From contig JAQVRQ010000006.1 of NCBI GenBank assembly GCA_028700975.1, positions 1 through 55,253 on the forward strand: DNA of 55,253 bases, given 5' to 3'. This document shows, piece after piece, positions 34,566-44,093 of this stretch (positions are counted from its first letter, which is position 1; every line of letters begins with the position of its first letter). A program made the position numbers and the translations under genes. The notes under the pieces are model-generated. The model made no database searches and had not been told where the DNA came from. It saw nothing but the letters and a program-made list of their open reading frames with translations. Origin of the DNA: Bacteroidales bacterium (GTDB lineage: Bacteria > Bacteroidota > Bacteroidia > Bacteroidales > UBA932).

Positions 34566-37058
34566 TTATTCTTCAGTTTCTACAGGTTTCTCTTCACTTT
34601 TATTTACTCTACACACAGCTGCTATCATATCTCCCTCTCTAAGGTTAATAAGCTTTACACCTTGTGTTGCTCTACCAGCTACCCGTATATTTTCTACCGC
34701 AACTCTAATAGTAATTCCGGATTTATTAATAATCATAAGATCGTTTTCATCCGTAACATCTTTAATAGCAATAAGTGAACCAGTTTTATCGGTTATATTT
34801 ATTGTTTTAACGCCTTTTGCACCTCTGCTAGTTATCCGGTAGTCTTGTAAATCTGATCTTTTACCATATCCATGTTCACTAACTACTAATATATGCTTCT
34901 CATCACTATTGTTATCTGTAGTATCTACACAAATCATACCAATTACATCATCGTCTTCTGAGATGTTAATTCCACGTACTCCAGAGGCTGTTCTTCCGAT
35001 TGCTCTAACATTCTCTTCTTTAAATCTCACACATTTTCCCTCTCTTGCTGCAAGTAGTATATCGCAATTACCATTTGTAAGTACTGCTTCAAGCAATTCG
35101 TCGTTATCACGAATCGTAATAGCATTTACTCCATTTGTTCTTGGTCTTGAATAGGCCTCAAGTGAAGTCTTTTTAACGATACCCTTTTTAGTAGCTAAAA
35201 TTATGAAATTTGAATTAATGTACTCTTCGTCATTAAGTTTCTTTACATTAATATATGCTTTAACTTTATCTTCAGGGTCAATATTTAGAACATTCTGAAT
35301 AGCTCTTCCTTTTGAAGCTTTTGAGCCTTCTGGTACTTCATAAACCTTTAGCCAGAAACACCTTCCCTTTTGTGTAAAGAAAAGCATAGTACTATGCATA
35401 TTTGCAACATAAATATGTTGGATAAAGTCTGCGTCACGTGTAGTACTGCCCTTTGCCCCTACTCCACCTCTATTTTGTATTCTGTACTCTGCCAGAGGGG
35501 TTCTTTTAATATATCCTAGATGTGAAATTGTAATAACTACATCCTCATCAGGATAAAAATCTTCTGGATTAAATTCTTCTGCAGATGGCTGAATTTCTGT
35601 TCTTCTTGTATCTCCAAACTTTGCCTTAAGTTCGGCCAGTTCATCTTTAATTATTTGCATTTGCAAACTAAGATCTGCAAGTATCTCTTTAAGGTGATTG
35701 ATGATTTTGGTAAGTTCATCGTACTCAGCTTGTAACTTTGATCTTTCAAGACCAGTAAGTTGCCTGAGTCTCATCTCAACTATTGCTGTAGCCTGAACAT
35801 CTGAAAAAGCGAATCTTTCAATAAGCCTGTTTTTTGCCTCGTCAACAGTTTTTGACTCCCTTATCAGTGATATTATTTCATCAATATGATCCAGAGCTTT
35901 CAAAAGAGCCTCCAGAATATGTGCCCTTTTCTCTGCCTGTTCAAGTTCGTGTTTAGCCCTTCTAACAACTACATCGTGTCTGTGACGCACAAAGTATTTT
36001 ATTATTTGTTTAAGGTTAAGTAATCTAGGCCTACCATCAACCAGAGCTATATTATTGACAGAAAAACTTGATTGTAATTGTGTATACTTATACAGAGTAT
36101 TAAGTACAACATTAGCAACAGTACCTATCTTTAATTTAATGACAATTCGCATACCCTTCCTGTCGCTCTCGTCATTAATATATGCAATGCCCTCAACACG
36201 TTTCTCCTCAACAAGCTCTGCAATTTTCTCGATGAGCTCACGTTTGTTTACCATATAAGGTATTTCTGAAACAACAATGGTCTCTCTTCCGCTATCACTT
36301 ACTTCAATTTCTGTTTTAGCTCTTACTACAACCTTACCCTTACCTGTTTCAAAGGCGTCCCGAATTCCCTGCATTCCTATAATAGTACCGCCTGTTGGGA
36401 AGTCTGGCCCTTTAATATATTGAAGAATTTCATCTATTGTAATCTCATTATTGTCTATGTAGGCTGAAATGGCATCAACCACCTCAGAGAGATTATGCGG
36501 AGGCATATTAGTTGCCATACCGACAGCTATACCCGATGCACCGTTTAAAAGTAGTAAGGGTGCCTTTGCAGGAAGTACTGTTGGTTCTTGAAGAGAGTCG
36601 TCAAAATTTAATTTAAAGTCAACAGTATTTTTATCAAGATCTGCGAGCACCTCTTCAGCAATTTTTTTAAATCTGGCTTCAGTATATCTCATTGCTGCAG
36701 CAGAGTCTCCGTCTATAGAGCCGAAGTTACCCTGTCCGTCAACTAGCATATATCTCATACTCCACTCTTGGGCCATTCTTACCATAGCCTCGTATACACT
36801 TGAATCACCGTGTGGGTGAAACTTTCCCAGTACTTCACCGACTATACGAGCAGACTTCTTATAAGAGGCCCCGGAAGTAAGTCCAAGTTCGGACATTCCA
36901 AAAAGCACTCTCCGGTGAACTGGTTTTAATCCATCTCTCACATCAGGTAGTGCACGCGAAACAATCACAGACATCGAATAGTCGATGTATGCGCTCTTCA
37001 TTTCGTCCTCTATATTAATTTTGATTATTCGTTGGTTATTTTCAGGCTCTTGTATCAT
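34566..37058 (-). CDS. gyrA: DNA gyrase subunit A
   Basis: GyrA is the breakage-reunion subunit that introduces negative supercoils together with GyrB. The 830-residue protein has the winged-helix/tower domain with [27 protein letters not shown] and the active-site Tyr in MRYTEARF (near 120). After a coiled-coil region comes a C-terminal beta-pinwheel with several GRxTxGVK-type boxes, including [10 protein letters not shown] and [10 protein letters not shown]. The quinolone-determining region reads [10 protein letters not shown]: Ser is kept at the E. coli position 83, and Glu replaces Asp at 87. The gene is divergent from clpC. Confidence 0.97.
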   Translation of the reverse strand: MIQEPENNQRIIKINIEDEMKSAYIDYSMSVIVSRALPDVRDGLKPVHRRVLFGMSELGLTSGASYKKSARIVGEVLGKFHPHGDSSVYEAMVRMAQEWSMRYMLVDGQGNFGSIDGDSAAAMRYTEARFKKIAEEVLADLDKNTVDFKLNFDDSLQEPTVLPAKAPLLLLNGASGIAVGMATNMPPHNLSEVVDAISAYIDNNEITIDEILQYIKGPDFPTGGTIIGMQGIRDAFETGKGKVVVRAKTEIEVSDSGRETIVVSEIPYMVNKRELIEKIAELVEEKRVEGIAYINDESDRKGMRIVIKLKIGTVANVVLNTLYKYTQLQSSFSVNNIALVDGRPRLLNLKQIIKYFVRHRHDVVVRRAKHELEQAEKRAHILEALLKALDHIDEIISLIRESKTVDEAKNRLIERFAFSDVQATAIVEMRLRQLTGLERSKLQAEYDELTKIINHLKEILADLSLQMQIIKDELAELKAKFGDTRRTEIQPSAEEFNPEDFYPDEDVVITISHLGYIKRTPLAEYRIQNRGGVGAKGSTTRDADFIQHIYVANMHSTMLFFTQKGRCFWLKVYEVPEGSKASKGRAIQNVLNIDPEDKVKAYINVKKLNDEEYINSNFIILATKKGIVKKTSLEAYSRPRTNGVNAITIRDNDELLEAVLTNGNCDILLAAREGKCVRFKEENVRAIGRTASGVRGINISEDDDVIGMICVDTTDNNSDEKHILVVSEHGYGKRSDLQDYRITSRGAKGVKTINITDKTGSLIAIKDVTDENDLMIINKSGITIRVAVENIRVAGRATQGVKLINLREGDMIAAVCRVNKSEEKPVETEE

Positions 37059-37150
37059 TGTTACTTGTTCTTTCCTTCAAAAAAATGAGGTGTAAAATTA
37101 GGAATAAAAAATAGATTGAACAAATTGAAATTCTATTTGTCTAAATTGAG

Positions 37151-37158
37151 TAAATTTG
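37151..37158 (+). promoter_or_regulatory. candidate -7 element for clpC
   Basis: TAAATTTG fits TAnnTTTG and ends 22 bases before the clpC ATG. A TTG at 37125-37127 is 23 bases upstream, slightly too far for an ideal -33 box. Confidence 0.45.
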
Positions 37159-37180
37159 CACATTATTCTATAATTACACG

Positions 37181-39700
37181 ATGAATCTTATACTATCAAA
37201 CGAACTGAACGAGATTATCTCATATAGCAGAGAAGAGGCTATGAGGATGGGAAGCTACACAATTGGGGTTGACCATCTGATAATGGGTATAATAAGACAC
37301 CAGGATAATGCTGCCTTCGAGGCAATTAATAGTTTTGGCATAAATCACAAGGTCCTTAAAACAAAAATTGAAGAGCAGTTAAAAAGTGGACAAGTTGTAC
37401 CTTTTGATCAAGCTGAAAAACTAAATTTATCAAAAGGCGCCGAAAATGCACTTAAGATAATGTATCTTGAAGCACGCTCTTTAAAAGAATCAAAACCAGG
37501 TCCTCTGCACCTTTTTCTATCAATTTTAAGAAGCGATGAGGGTGTTGGTATGGCCATTCTGAGGGAACACAATATGACTTACGAAAGAGTTAAAGATCTT
37601 GTTAAAGGTAAAGATCCATCTAAGCCTATATCCGGCCCTCAATTCGAAGAGACATATAATATGGGTCAAGAGGGAGATGGAGAAGGAAGGATTAGATCAG
37701 TAAAATCCGTAAAATCTCAAAGTGACACTCCAGTTCTTGATAGTTTTGGATTTGATCTTACTGCTGCAGCTACTGAAGGCAAGCTAGACCCTGTAGTTGG
37801 GAGAGACAAAGAGATTGAAAGACTAGCTCAAATTCTTGGAAGGCGAAAAAAAAATAATCCTGTTCTGATAGGCGAGCCGGGAGTAGGAAAATCTGCTATT
37901 TCAGAAGGTCTTGCACTAAGGATTGCTCAAAAAAGAGTATCACGAGCTCTGTTAAATAAAAGAATTATCACTCTTGATATTGGTTCTATTGTTGCTGGAA
38001 CAAAATATAGAGGGCAGTTTGAAGAGAGGATGAAATCCATCCTAAGTGAAATAACTAAAAACCCAGACATTATTCTCTTTATTGATGAACTTCATACACT
38101 AGTAGGTGCTGGTGGTGCTTCTGGCTCCCTCGACGCAGCTAATATGCTCAAACCAGCCCTTGCACGAGGAGAAATTCAGTGCATAGGAGCTACAACTTTG
38201 GATGAATACAGGGAATTTATTGAAAAAGATGGAGCATTAGAGAGAAGGTTTCAAAAAATAATGGTTGATCCCACCGATTTTAATGAGACTCATATCATAC
38301 TTCAGAACATAAAAGAAAAATATGAAAAGCACCATAATGTAAAGTATACAGATGAGGCTTTAATTGCCTGCATAAGGCTCTCCCAGAGATACATTACAGA
38401 CAGATGCCTTCCTGACAAGGCCATTGATGCACTTGATGAGGCTGGATCAAGAGTGCACCTGATGCACCTTAAGGTTCCGGATTTTATTTCATCAATAGAA
38501 AAAGAGATTGAACCTATTAGACTAGAAAAACGCTTAGCTGTAAGCCAAAGTCAATATGAAACAGCAGCTAAATTAAGAGATTTGGAGAAACAGAAGATTG
38601 AAGAGCTAGAACTAGCACAGAAGTCGTGGAACGAAGAGCAAAACCTTCATCCACAAGTTGTTGATGAGAATGACGTAGCAGAGGTCCTATCAATGATTAC
38701 GAGCGTACCTATTCAAAAACTTGCAGAAAAAGAGGGTGACAAGCTTTCAAAAATGGGAATTAACCTAAAAAAACGAATAATTGGGCAGGATGAAGCTGTA
38801 GACAAAATTGTAAGGGCAATTCAACGTAACCGAGCGGGACTAAAAGACCCTAACAAACCCATAGGCAGTTTTCTATTCTTAGGACCAACTGGAGTCGGAA
38901 AAACTCAATTAGCAAAAATTCTTACTGAGTATCTTTTTGACTCTGTTGATAACCTTATAAGAATTGATATGAGCGAATATATGGAAAAATTTGCCGTTAG
39001 CAGACTTATCGGCGCCCCTCCAGGTTATGTCGGTTATGAGGAAGGAGGACAGCTAAGTGAAAAGGTTAGAAGAAGGCCATATTCAGTTATTCTGCTTGAT
39101 GAAATTGAGAAGGCCCATCCTGACATATTCAATCTTCTTTTACAGGTTATGGATGAAGGAAGATTAACTGATAGCAATGGAAGACACATTGACTTCAGAA
39201 ATACCCTAATGATTTTAACATCGAACATTGGCAGTAGAGAGGTTAAAGATTTTGGAGCCGGACTTGGATTTTCAAATTCTACTAAAAGAAACATAAACGA
39301 TAATACTAAGCACGTAATTGAAAAGGCACTAAAGAAGACCTTCTCTCCTGAATTTCTTAACAGACTGGATGAACAAATTCTTTTCAATACTTTAGGAAGA
39401 GAAGACCTGTGCAAAATTATTGATATTGAACTAGATGAACTTTTGAAAAGAATTGAGATGGCTGGTTATACTCTTACTATAACTGATAAAGCAAAACAGT
39501 TTGTTGCAGAAGAGGGTTATGATCCTCAATTTGGAGCAAGGCCTCTAAAACGTGCAATACAGAGAAACATCGAAGATTTAGTTGCAGAAGCAATTATCAG
39601 TGGTCAATTCAAGCAGGGAGATAAACTCCTTATAGATGTTAAGGAAGAATTAACAGATAAGGAATCTCTTAAGAAACTTCAAGTTTCCTTGAGTTATTAA
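37181..39700 (+). CDS. clpC: ClpC-type AAA+ protease ATPase
   Basis: This Hsp100 unfoldase (839 residues) delivers proteins to ClpP. Domains in order are two Clp-N repeats (about 1-145), AAA-1 with Walker A GEPGVGKSA, a UVR-containing middle domain (QYETAAKLRDLEKQKIEEL), and AAA-2 with Walker A GPTGVGKTQ and Walker B VILLDEIEKAHPD. A C-terminal small domain ends LKKLQVSLSY. The UVR motif and compact middle domain identify ClpC and not ClpB. A candidate -7 element TAAATTTG lies at 37151-37158, upstream of the ATG. Its 3' end overlaps the next, convergent gene by 51 bases, and its terminator lies inside that gene. Confidence 0.96.
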   Translation: MNLILSNELNEIISYSREEAMRMGSYTIGVDHLIMGIIRHQDNAAFEAINSFGINHKVLKTKIEEQLKSGQVVPFDQAEKLNLSKGAENALKIMYLEARSLKESKPGPLHLFLSILRSDEGVGMAILREHNMTYERVKDLVKGKDPSKPISGPQFEETYNMGQEGDGEGRIRSVKSVKSQSDTPVLDSFGFDLTAAATEGKLDPVVGRDKEIERLAQILGRRKKNNPVLIGEPGVGKSAISEGLALRIAQKRVSRALLNKRIITLDIGSIVAGTKYRGQFEERMKSILSEITKNPDIILFIDELHTLVGAGGASGSLDAANMLKPALARGEIQCIGATTLDEYREFIEKDGALERRFQKIMVDPTDFNETHIILQNIKEKYEKHHNVKYTDEALIACIRLSQRYITDRCLPDKAIDALDEAGSRVHLMHLKVPDFISSIEKEIEPIRLEKRLAVSQSQYETAAKLRDLEKQKIEELELAQKSWNEEQNLHPQVVDENDVAEVLSMITSVPIQKLAEKEGDKLSKMGINLKKRIIGQDEAVDKIVRAIQRNRAGLKDPNKPIGSFLFLGPTGVGKTQLAKILTEYLFDSVDNLIRIDMSEYMEKFAVSRLIGAPPGYVGYEEGGQLSEKVRRRPYSVILLDEIEKAHPDIFNLLLQVMDEGRLTDSNGRHIDFRNTLMILTSNIGSREVKDFGAGLGFSNSTKRNINDNTKHVIEKALKKTFSPEFLNRLDEQILFNTLGREDLCKIIDIELDELLKRIEMAGYTLTITDKAKQFVAEEGYDPQFGARPLKRAIQRNIEDLVAEAIISGQFKQGDKLLIDVKEELTDKESLKKLQVSLSY

Positions 39701-40444
39701 TTGATAATAATTCTCATTAATAAAATCCGGAGAGATCTCTTTCAAGTCTCGCCGGATTTTTTTTATACTAATCCTTTCAAAATTGTTTTTATCAACTAAG
39801 TAGTCTAAATCTTTACGTGTTGGTTGCTGAGTAAAACCGAGTTTTATATAAGAGTTTCCACTAGACCAATCTGCGTCACAATATGTCATTATCTCTTCTG
39901 GACTAACTTCATTTACAAAATGAGTCAACAATTTACCCATACCTCCAGAAACCCTAACACCTTTTGCATTTGCGTATCTAACCCATTCATATGATTTAAG
40001 AGACAACTCTTCTCTTTTCATCACTCTTGGTAACGAAAAAGAGGCAACCGCAACAAATAATCCATTATATTTTGATTTTAAGCCATAATTAAATTTTGCA
40101 TTTACTCCTCCTATTAGATGATTTGTATTGTAAAATCCCTTTGCAGTGGCTTTGTCAATTTTTTCCACTATACAATTTCTGGCAAATACAGTTTCAACGA
40201 TACCCACTTTTGCTAAAATAATGCTTTTAACTATTTTCTGTTTGCAAAGCCATCTATCTTGATGAATTATTAAAGTCTTACGGGGATATGAGTCATATCT
40301 GATTACCGATAAATAGTCCTCAAAGGGGACTAGTTTTACATAAAAATCCCCTTTGACGATATATAAAAAATCTTTTTCCAGAGAATAACTAATTTTGTTA
40401 TCATCTAGGAATCTCCTGAATTCTAAAGAAAAAAGAGTCTCCAT
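39650..40444 (-). CDS. conserved protein of a phage-associated, homing-endonuclease-linked family; function unknown
   Basis: I do not know a tested function. The protein (264 residues from METLFSLEF) has a C-terminal half resembling a module found in phage proteins annotated as Hef-like or homing-endonuclease-associated. The similarity includes the segments IVKSIILAKVGIVETVFARNC, NTNHLIGGVNAK, GLFVAVASFSLPR, RYANAKGVRVSGGMGKLLTHF and the closing YCDADWSSGNSYIKLGF. The frame opens at 40522, but the first 26 codons would cover the promoter of tRNA-Lys on the other strand, so I prefer 40444. Its last 40 or so codons run across the clpC terminator. It may be a domesticated phage gene, but that is inference. 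Confidence 0.7.
   Translation of the reverse strand: METLFSLEFRRFLDDNKISYSLEKDFLYIVKGDFYVKLVPFEDYLSVIRYDSYPRKTLIIHQDRWLCKQKIVKSIILAKVGIVETVFARNCIVEKIDKATAKGFYNTNHLIGGVNAKFNYGLKSKYNGLFVAVASFSLPRVMKREELSLKSYEWVRYANAKGVRVSGGMGKLLTHFVNEVSPEEIMTYCDADWSSGNSYIKLGFTQQPTRKDLDYLVDKNNFERISIKKIRRDLKEISPDFINENYYQLITQGNLKFLKRFLIC
39722..39764 (+). terminator. clpC intrinsic terminator, inside an antisense gene
   Basis: Two 14-base arms (39722-39735 and 39747-39760) pair with one mismatch and are followed by a run of eight T (39757-39764, the first four inside the arm). It starts 22 bases after the clpC stop. On the other strand the same bases are codons near the end of the gene at 39650-40444. Confidence 0.85.
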
Positions 40445-40487
40445 AGGTAGCAAAGTTAAGAGATTCCAGAATAATTCTTGAAAGAAA

Positions 40488-40519
40488 TTTGGAAATATAA
40501 TTCCGTTGCCATATCTTTG
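40488..40519 (+). promoter_or_regulatory. promoter of tRNA-Lys(TTT)
   Basis: TTTG (40488-40491) and TATCTTTG (40512-40519) match the -33 and -7 elements with a 20-base spacer. The tRNA begins 17 bases after the -7 box. It overlaps the apparent N-terminal extension of the gene on the minus strand. Confidence 0.78.
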
Positions 40520-40536
40520 CACTCCCTGAAACGGAA

Positions 40537-40609
40537 GATTCAGTAGCTCAGCTGGTAGAGCACAACACTTTTAATGTTGGGGTCCTGGGTTCGAGCCCCA
40601 GCTGGATCA
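40537..40609 (+). tRNA. tRNA-Lys, anticodon TTT
   Basis: All four arms fold: acceptor GATTCAG/CTGGATC (one T-G pair), D stem GCTC/GAGC, anticodon stem CAACA/TGTTG with loop CTTTTAA (anticodon TTT), and T stem CTGGG/CCCAG with loop TTCGAGC. The discriminator base is A at 40609. It has its own promoter and terminator. Confidence 0.97.
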
Positions 40610-40613
40610 CAAA

Positions 40614-40646
40614 AGCAGCCAAGTAAAAACTTGGCTGCTTTTTTTA
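40614..40646 (+). terminator. terminator of tRNA-Lys(TTT)
   Basis: A perfect 10-bp stem AGCAGCCAAG/CTTGGCTGCT (40614-40623, 40630-40639) with a 6-base loop is followed by six or more T. Confidence 0.92.
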
Positions 40647-40703
40647 TTAGACTGATAGCCAGGTTAATAATCAGACACATAGCTAATAATTCAAATAATT
40701 ATT

Positions 40704-40711
40704 TATATTTG
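40704..40711 (+). promoter_or_regulatory. -7 element for the WG-repeat lipoprotein gene
   Basis: TATATTTG matches TAnnTTTG and ends 19 bases before the ATG at 40731. No -33 TTTG is seen at the right distance. Confidence 0.55.
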
Positions 40712-40730
40712 GATAAATAAACCCTGAGCT

Positions 40731-42353
40731 ATGAAAAATTTTATTAAATGGTTTGCGCTACTTACATTTCTTCAGGCGCTGCTTCTTTCGTGTATATCAT
40801 CAGAAAAATCACCAATAACTCACCTTCCTTTTAAGCTAACAGAAGAGGGTAATTGGGGATTAATTTCTTCTGATGGAACAATTGTCGTTTCAGGTGAATA
40901 TTCAAACCCTCCCTACGTCGCAACAGAGGGTATCTATATAGTTCAAAATAAAAGTGGCAAATTTGAATATTTCAGAGCTGAAACTATCCCTACTAAAGTT
41001 GGTACCCAGTATATAAAAGCTTCTGCGTTTAGTGAATCACTGGCTCCTGTTATTGAGAATGAGGAGATAATATCTGTAATCAATTCAAAAGGAGAGATAG
41101 TCTTTAACATTGAAGACATTGATGGCAAAAAGATAACATCCTGTTCTTCTTTTTCTGAAGGATTTGCAATAATAGAAAACGAAGAGGGGTTAAAGGGGTA
41201 TATAGATAAGACCGGAAGAATTATAGTTAAGCCAAAATATTCAGAAGCGAATAATTTTTCAGAAGGTGTTGCAATTATCAGGAGTGATTTTGATAAAAAA
41301 TCTTATTGGCAAATTATTGACAAAAAGGGAGAAATAATCTTGGAATTAGACTCTGATATAAAAGCCACATTAGGTATAGTTTCATCAAGTTTGCTTGGAT
41401 ATTCTAAATCTGAACAATTAGATTCTTGGGGATTTCTTAATTTAGAAGGGGAACAGGTAATTCACTCATCTAGGGACTATGTTAATGTTTCTCCTCTCTT
41501 TGGTAATTTATTCATATACAACAACGGATTAAAATTTGGTGTTGCTGATGTGGACGGAAAAAGAATTATTCCAGCAGAGTATGATCAAATTGAATATTCA
41601 GATAATGGATATTTTATTGTCAAAAAGGGAGATGTCTGGTTTATAATTGACAATGAAAACAGAGAAACTACAAATATTGACTTTACTAATCACACTAGTA
41701 ATATAAACGGTAATATATTTGTAAAAGTTCGAGATAAATACATATTAATCAACTCTAAAGGAGATAGAATAGGTAATACCGAGATTGCGGACGTGGCTCT
41801 AAATATGCCTCCACTTATTGTCTCAATTGATTTGCAAAACTTTAACAAAACCATTTTAGATCTTTTCCAAAACATTGGTCCGGGAAAGTTATGGCACTTT
41901 TCAATTGGGAGCTCCGCATCTGAAGCTGCTAATCTTCTCGGTGCTGGAAGTGCTGAATTTCTAAAATCCACTCGCTCACTAACAACAAAAAGGGTTGCAA
42001 CTAATATAGAGTCAATTATCACTGTTGGTTTTAGTGAAGAGATGGCAGTTGCGATTACTGAGAGAGAGATGTTAAGAGATATGTGGGGAAGAGCTTACTG
42101 GGACAATGTTGTGAAAGGGTATTCTTTTAATTCAAATTCACACCTTCAAGATATTTCAGCAAACATTAAACTTATGAGTGATTTGAAAGGAAAAGAAAAC
42201 GAAATTGTCAAAGCATTAGTTGAGATTGCAAGAGTATCCGGTTTCTCAATTGATAATGAAAAGTCAGGTTCCATTAAATTATCTACTGGAATGGGAAGAA
42301 CTTTAAATATTAACTATGCCCAAAATACTGGAGTTAATCTAATCTTTAGATAG
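40731..42353 (+). CDS. WG-repeat lipoprotein with an uncharacterised C-terminal domain
   Basis: The protein (540 residues) starts with a lipoprotein signal (MKNFIKWFALLTFLQALLLSC, Cys at 21), predicting envelope anchoring. From about 35 to 350 it has WG-type beta repeats of roughly 30-60 residues, recognisable by NWGLISSDGTIVVSGEYSNP, LKGYIDKTGRIIVKPKYSEA, WQIIDKKGEII, SWGFLNLEGEQ, KFGVADVDGKRIIPAEYDQI and KYILINSKGD. The last 170 residues form a separate domain with WHFSIGSSASEAANLLGAG and EEMAVAITEREMLRDMWG that I do not recognise. No function is known to me. The stop is 4 bases from the stop of the convergent transporter gene. Confidence 0.85.
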   Translation: MKNFIKWFALLTFLQALLLSCISSEKSPITHLPFKLTEEGNWGLISSDGTIVVSGEYSNPPYVATEGIYIVQNKSGKFEYFRAETIPTKVGTQYIKASAFSESLAPVIENEEIISVINSKGEIVFNIEDIDGKKITSCSSFSEGFAIIENEEGLKGYIDKTGRIIVKPKYSEANNFSEGVAIIRSDFDKKSYWQIIDKKGEIILELDSDIKATLGIVSSSLLGYSKSEQLDSWGFLNLEGEQVIHSSRDYVNVSPLFGNLFIYNNGLKFGVADVDGKRIIPAEYDQIEYSDNGYFIVKKGDVWFIIDNENRETTNIDFTNHTSNINGNIFVKVRDKYILINSKGDRIGNTEIADVALNMPPLIVSIDLQNFNKTILDLFQNIGPGKLWHFSIGSSASEAANLLGAGSAEFLKSTRSLTTKRVATNIESIITVGFSEEMAVAITEREMLRDMWGRAYWDNVVKGYSFNSNSHLQDISANIKLMSDLKGKENEIVKALVEIARVSGFSIDNEKSGSIKLSTGMGRTLNINYAQNTGVNLIFR

Positions 42354-42357
42354 TATT

Positions 42358-44034
42358 TTAGGAAAACATAATTAGAAGTTGAGCAAATAATACTCGCAAG
42401 AACATTGTTAAGGGATATACTGTAGCGTATGTAACAGCAGGTATATCATTTCCAGATGTTTTCCCGGAAAAAGCTAAGGCAGGGGGATCAGTTGTACTTC
42501 CAGCTATTAGTCCCATTAATGCAAAATAATTTAGCTTAAAGAATTTTCTGGCTATAACGGCTGTTAGAACTAAAGGGGCTACTGTTATCAATAATCCGTA
42601 TAACATCCAGAGCACTCCATCTCCATTAACTAATGTCTCAACAAACCCTCTTCCGGCCTCTAATCCTACACAGGCAAGAAATAGAGAAATTCCAACCTCT
42701 CTCAGCATAAGATTAGCACTCATAGTAGTGTAAGTAACAAGTTTTAACTTAGGTCCAAATCTACTAATAAGAATTGCGACAATGAGCGGACCACCAGCAA
42801 GGCCTAATTTTACGGGTTGTGGTACTCCTGGCAGAATGAAGGGTATGCTACCAAATAAAATTCCAATTGCTATACCTAAAAAAATTGCAATAAGGTTTGG
42901 TTCATTCAATCTTGATTGAGAATTTCCAATGATATGTGTAGCTGCGTCAATAGCTTCAGATGTGCCTACTAGGGTAATCCTGTCTCCAATTTGTAGTCTT
43001 AAGTCTGGTCTTGCAACCAGATCTACCCCAGCTCTGTTAATTCTGGTAACAATTATCCCAAAAGCTTTTCCAAGTTTAAGACTTGCAAGACTTTTGCCAT
43101 GAATATCCTCTTTTGTAACCAGTACTCGCCTTGGTGAAACATTTAAATCATATGTTAACCATTCGTCGCTCTTCATATCGGATTCCCCTCCGAATAAAGC
43201 TAATATAGTATCCCTGTCTGTTTTTCTTAAAATTACAAGTACCTCTCCTCCTAGATAAAGTAAAGTGTTTGCACTAGCAATTTCAATAACTCCATCACTA
43301 TTCTTATATCTAGAAATAATAAATGGTTTATCTGAAAACTTTCTAATTTGGCTTATTGTTTTTTCTGCGATAAGAGGATTTAAAATTTTAAACGATAATT
43401 TAATTGTCTCTTCTGGATTATCACCCTCTTCATTTTTATAATTATCATATTCGCGATTAACATCAATTTTAAACATTCTTTTAAGTGAAATAATGACAAT
43501 AATAATTCCAACTACACCGAGTGGATAGGCAACTGCATAACCTGTTGCAATTGATGGATCATTAAATCCGTTAAGTTCAAAATATGTTTGCTGTGCAGCA
43601 CCAAGACCAGGAGTATTGGTTATTGCCCCAGACATAACTCCTGTCAATGTATGAAGGGGTACGCCAGAAATAAAATGAATTAAGATTGTTATAGTAACGC
43701 CGAGAAGCACAATAGATGCGGCTAGTAAATTCAATTTTACCCCTCCTTTTCTGAACGAAGAGAAAAATCCCGGGCCAACTTGAAGACCAATTGAGTATAC
43801 AAAAAGAATAAGACCTAACTCCTTAACAAAATGGAGAGTGTTGGGTGAAGGATTAAACCCAAAATTTGAGAATGCTATTCCAGAGAAGAGTATCCAAGTA
43901 ATACCTAACGAGATTCCTTTATACTTAATTTTTGAGAGGATAATCCCAAAAGATATCACAAGGGACAAAACAATTACAGTTTGCGCAACGCCTTCAAAAA
44001 AGAGTAGTTTTATTAACCAATCCATATCATTCAA
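42358..44034 (-). CDS. YidE/AspT-type (AAEx family) transporter with TrkA-C domains
   Basis: This membrane protein (558 residues) has two hydrophobic halves, about 10-180 and 380-555. Each contains a conserved Gly-rich signature: LGLILFVYSIGLQVGPGFF and TNTPGLGAAQQ in the first half, and EVGISLFLACVGLEAGRGF and STTDPPALAF in the second. Between them lie two TrkA-C domains (about 205-370), which in relatives bind regulatory ligands. The family includes the aspartate/alanine exchanger AspT and E. coli YidE and YbjL, but the substrate here is unknown. It is divergent from mscL. Confidence 0.92.
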   Translation of the reverse strand: MNDMDWLIKLLFFEGVAQTVIVLSLVISFGIILSKIKYKGISLGITWILFSGIAFSNFGFNPSPNTLHFVKELGLILFVYSIGLQVGPGFFSSFRKGGVKLNLLAASIVLLGVTITILIHFISGVPLHTLTGVMSGAITNTPGLGAAQQTYFELNGFNDPSIATGYAVAYPLGVVGIIIVIISLKRMFKIDVNREYDNYKNEEGDNPEETIKLSFKILNPLIAEKTISQIRKFSDKPFIISRYKNSDGVIEIASANTLLYLGGEVLVILRKTDRDTILALFGGESDMKSDEWLTYDLNVSPRRVLVTKEDIHGKSLASLKLGKAFGIIVTRINRAGVDLVARPDLRLQIGDRITLVGTSEAIDAATHIIGNSQSRLNEPNLIAIFLGIAIGILFGSIPFILPGVPQPVKLGLAGGPLIVAILISRFGPKLKLVTYTTMSANLMLREVGISLFLACVGLEAGRGFVETLVNGDGVLWMLYGLLITVAPLVLTAVIARKFFKLNYFALMGLIAGSTTDPPALAFSGKTSGNDIPAVTYATVYPLTMFLRVLFAQLLIMFS

Positions 44035-44039
44035 TTTTT

Positions 44040-44047
44040 CAAAAATA
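44040..44047 (-). promoter_or_regulatory. -7 element for the YidE/AspT-type gene
   Basis: The minus strand reads TATTTTTG (TAnnTTTG) six bases before the ATG. This implies a very short leader or a slightly later start, so the assignment is tentative. Confidence 0.35.
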
Positions 44048-44059
44048 GTATATATTATC

Positions 44060-44067
44060 TATATTTG
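44060..44067 (+). promoter_or_regulatory. -7 element for mscL
   Basis: TATATTTG fits TAnnTTTG and ends 26 bases before the mscL ATG. No clear -33 box is visible. Confidence 0.5.
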
Positions 44068-44093
44068 GTAAATATCTTCTAAAACTTAAAATT

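Noticed and set aside
36780-36830. Glu at the Asp87 position in the GyrA quinolone-resistance region
   Set aside because: Ser83 is kept and acidic character is preserved at 87, so this is ordinary variation, not evidence of resistance.
40445-40522. 26-residue extension of the phage-family protein
   Set aside because: It would cover the -33/-7 promoter of tRNA-Lys on the other strand. The next Met gives a more sensible start.
40537-40730. Genomic island or prophage inserted at tRNA-Lys
   Set aside because: No integrase, no repeat of the tRNA 3' end and no phage structural genes were found nearby. The flanking genes are ordinary chromosomal ones.
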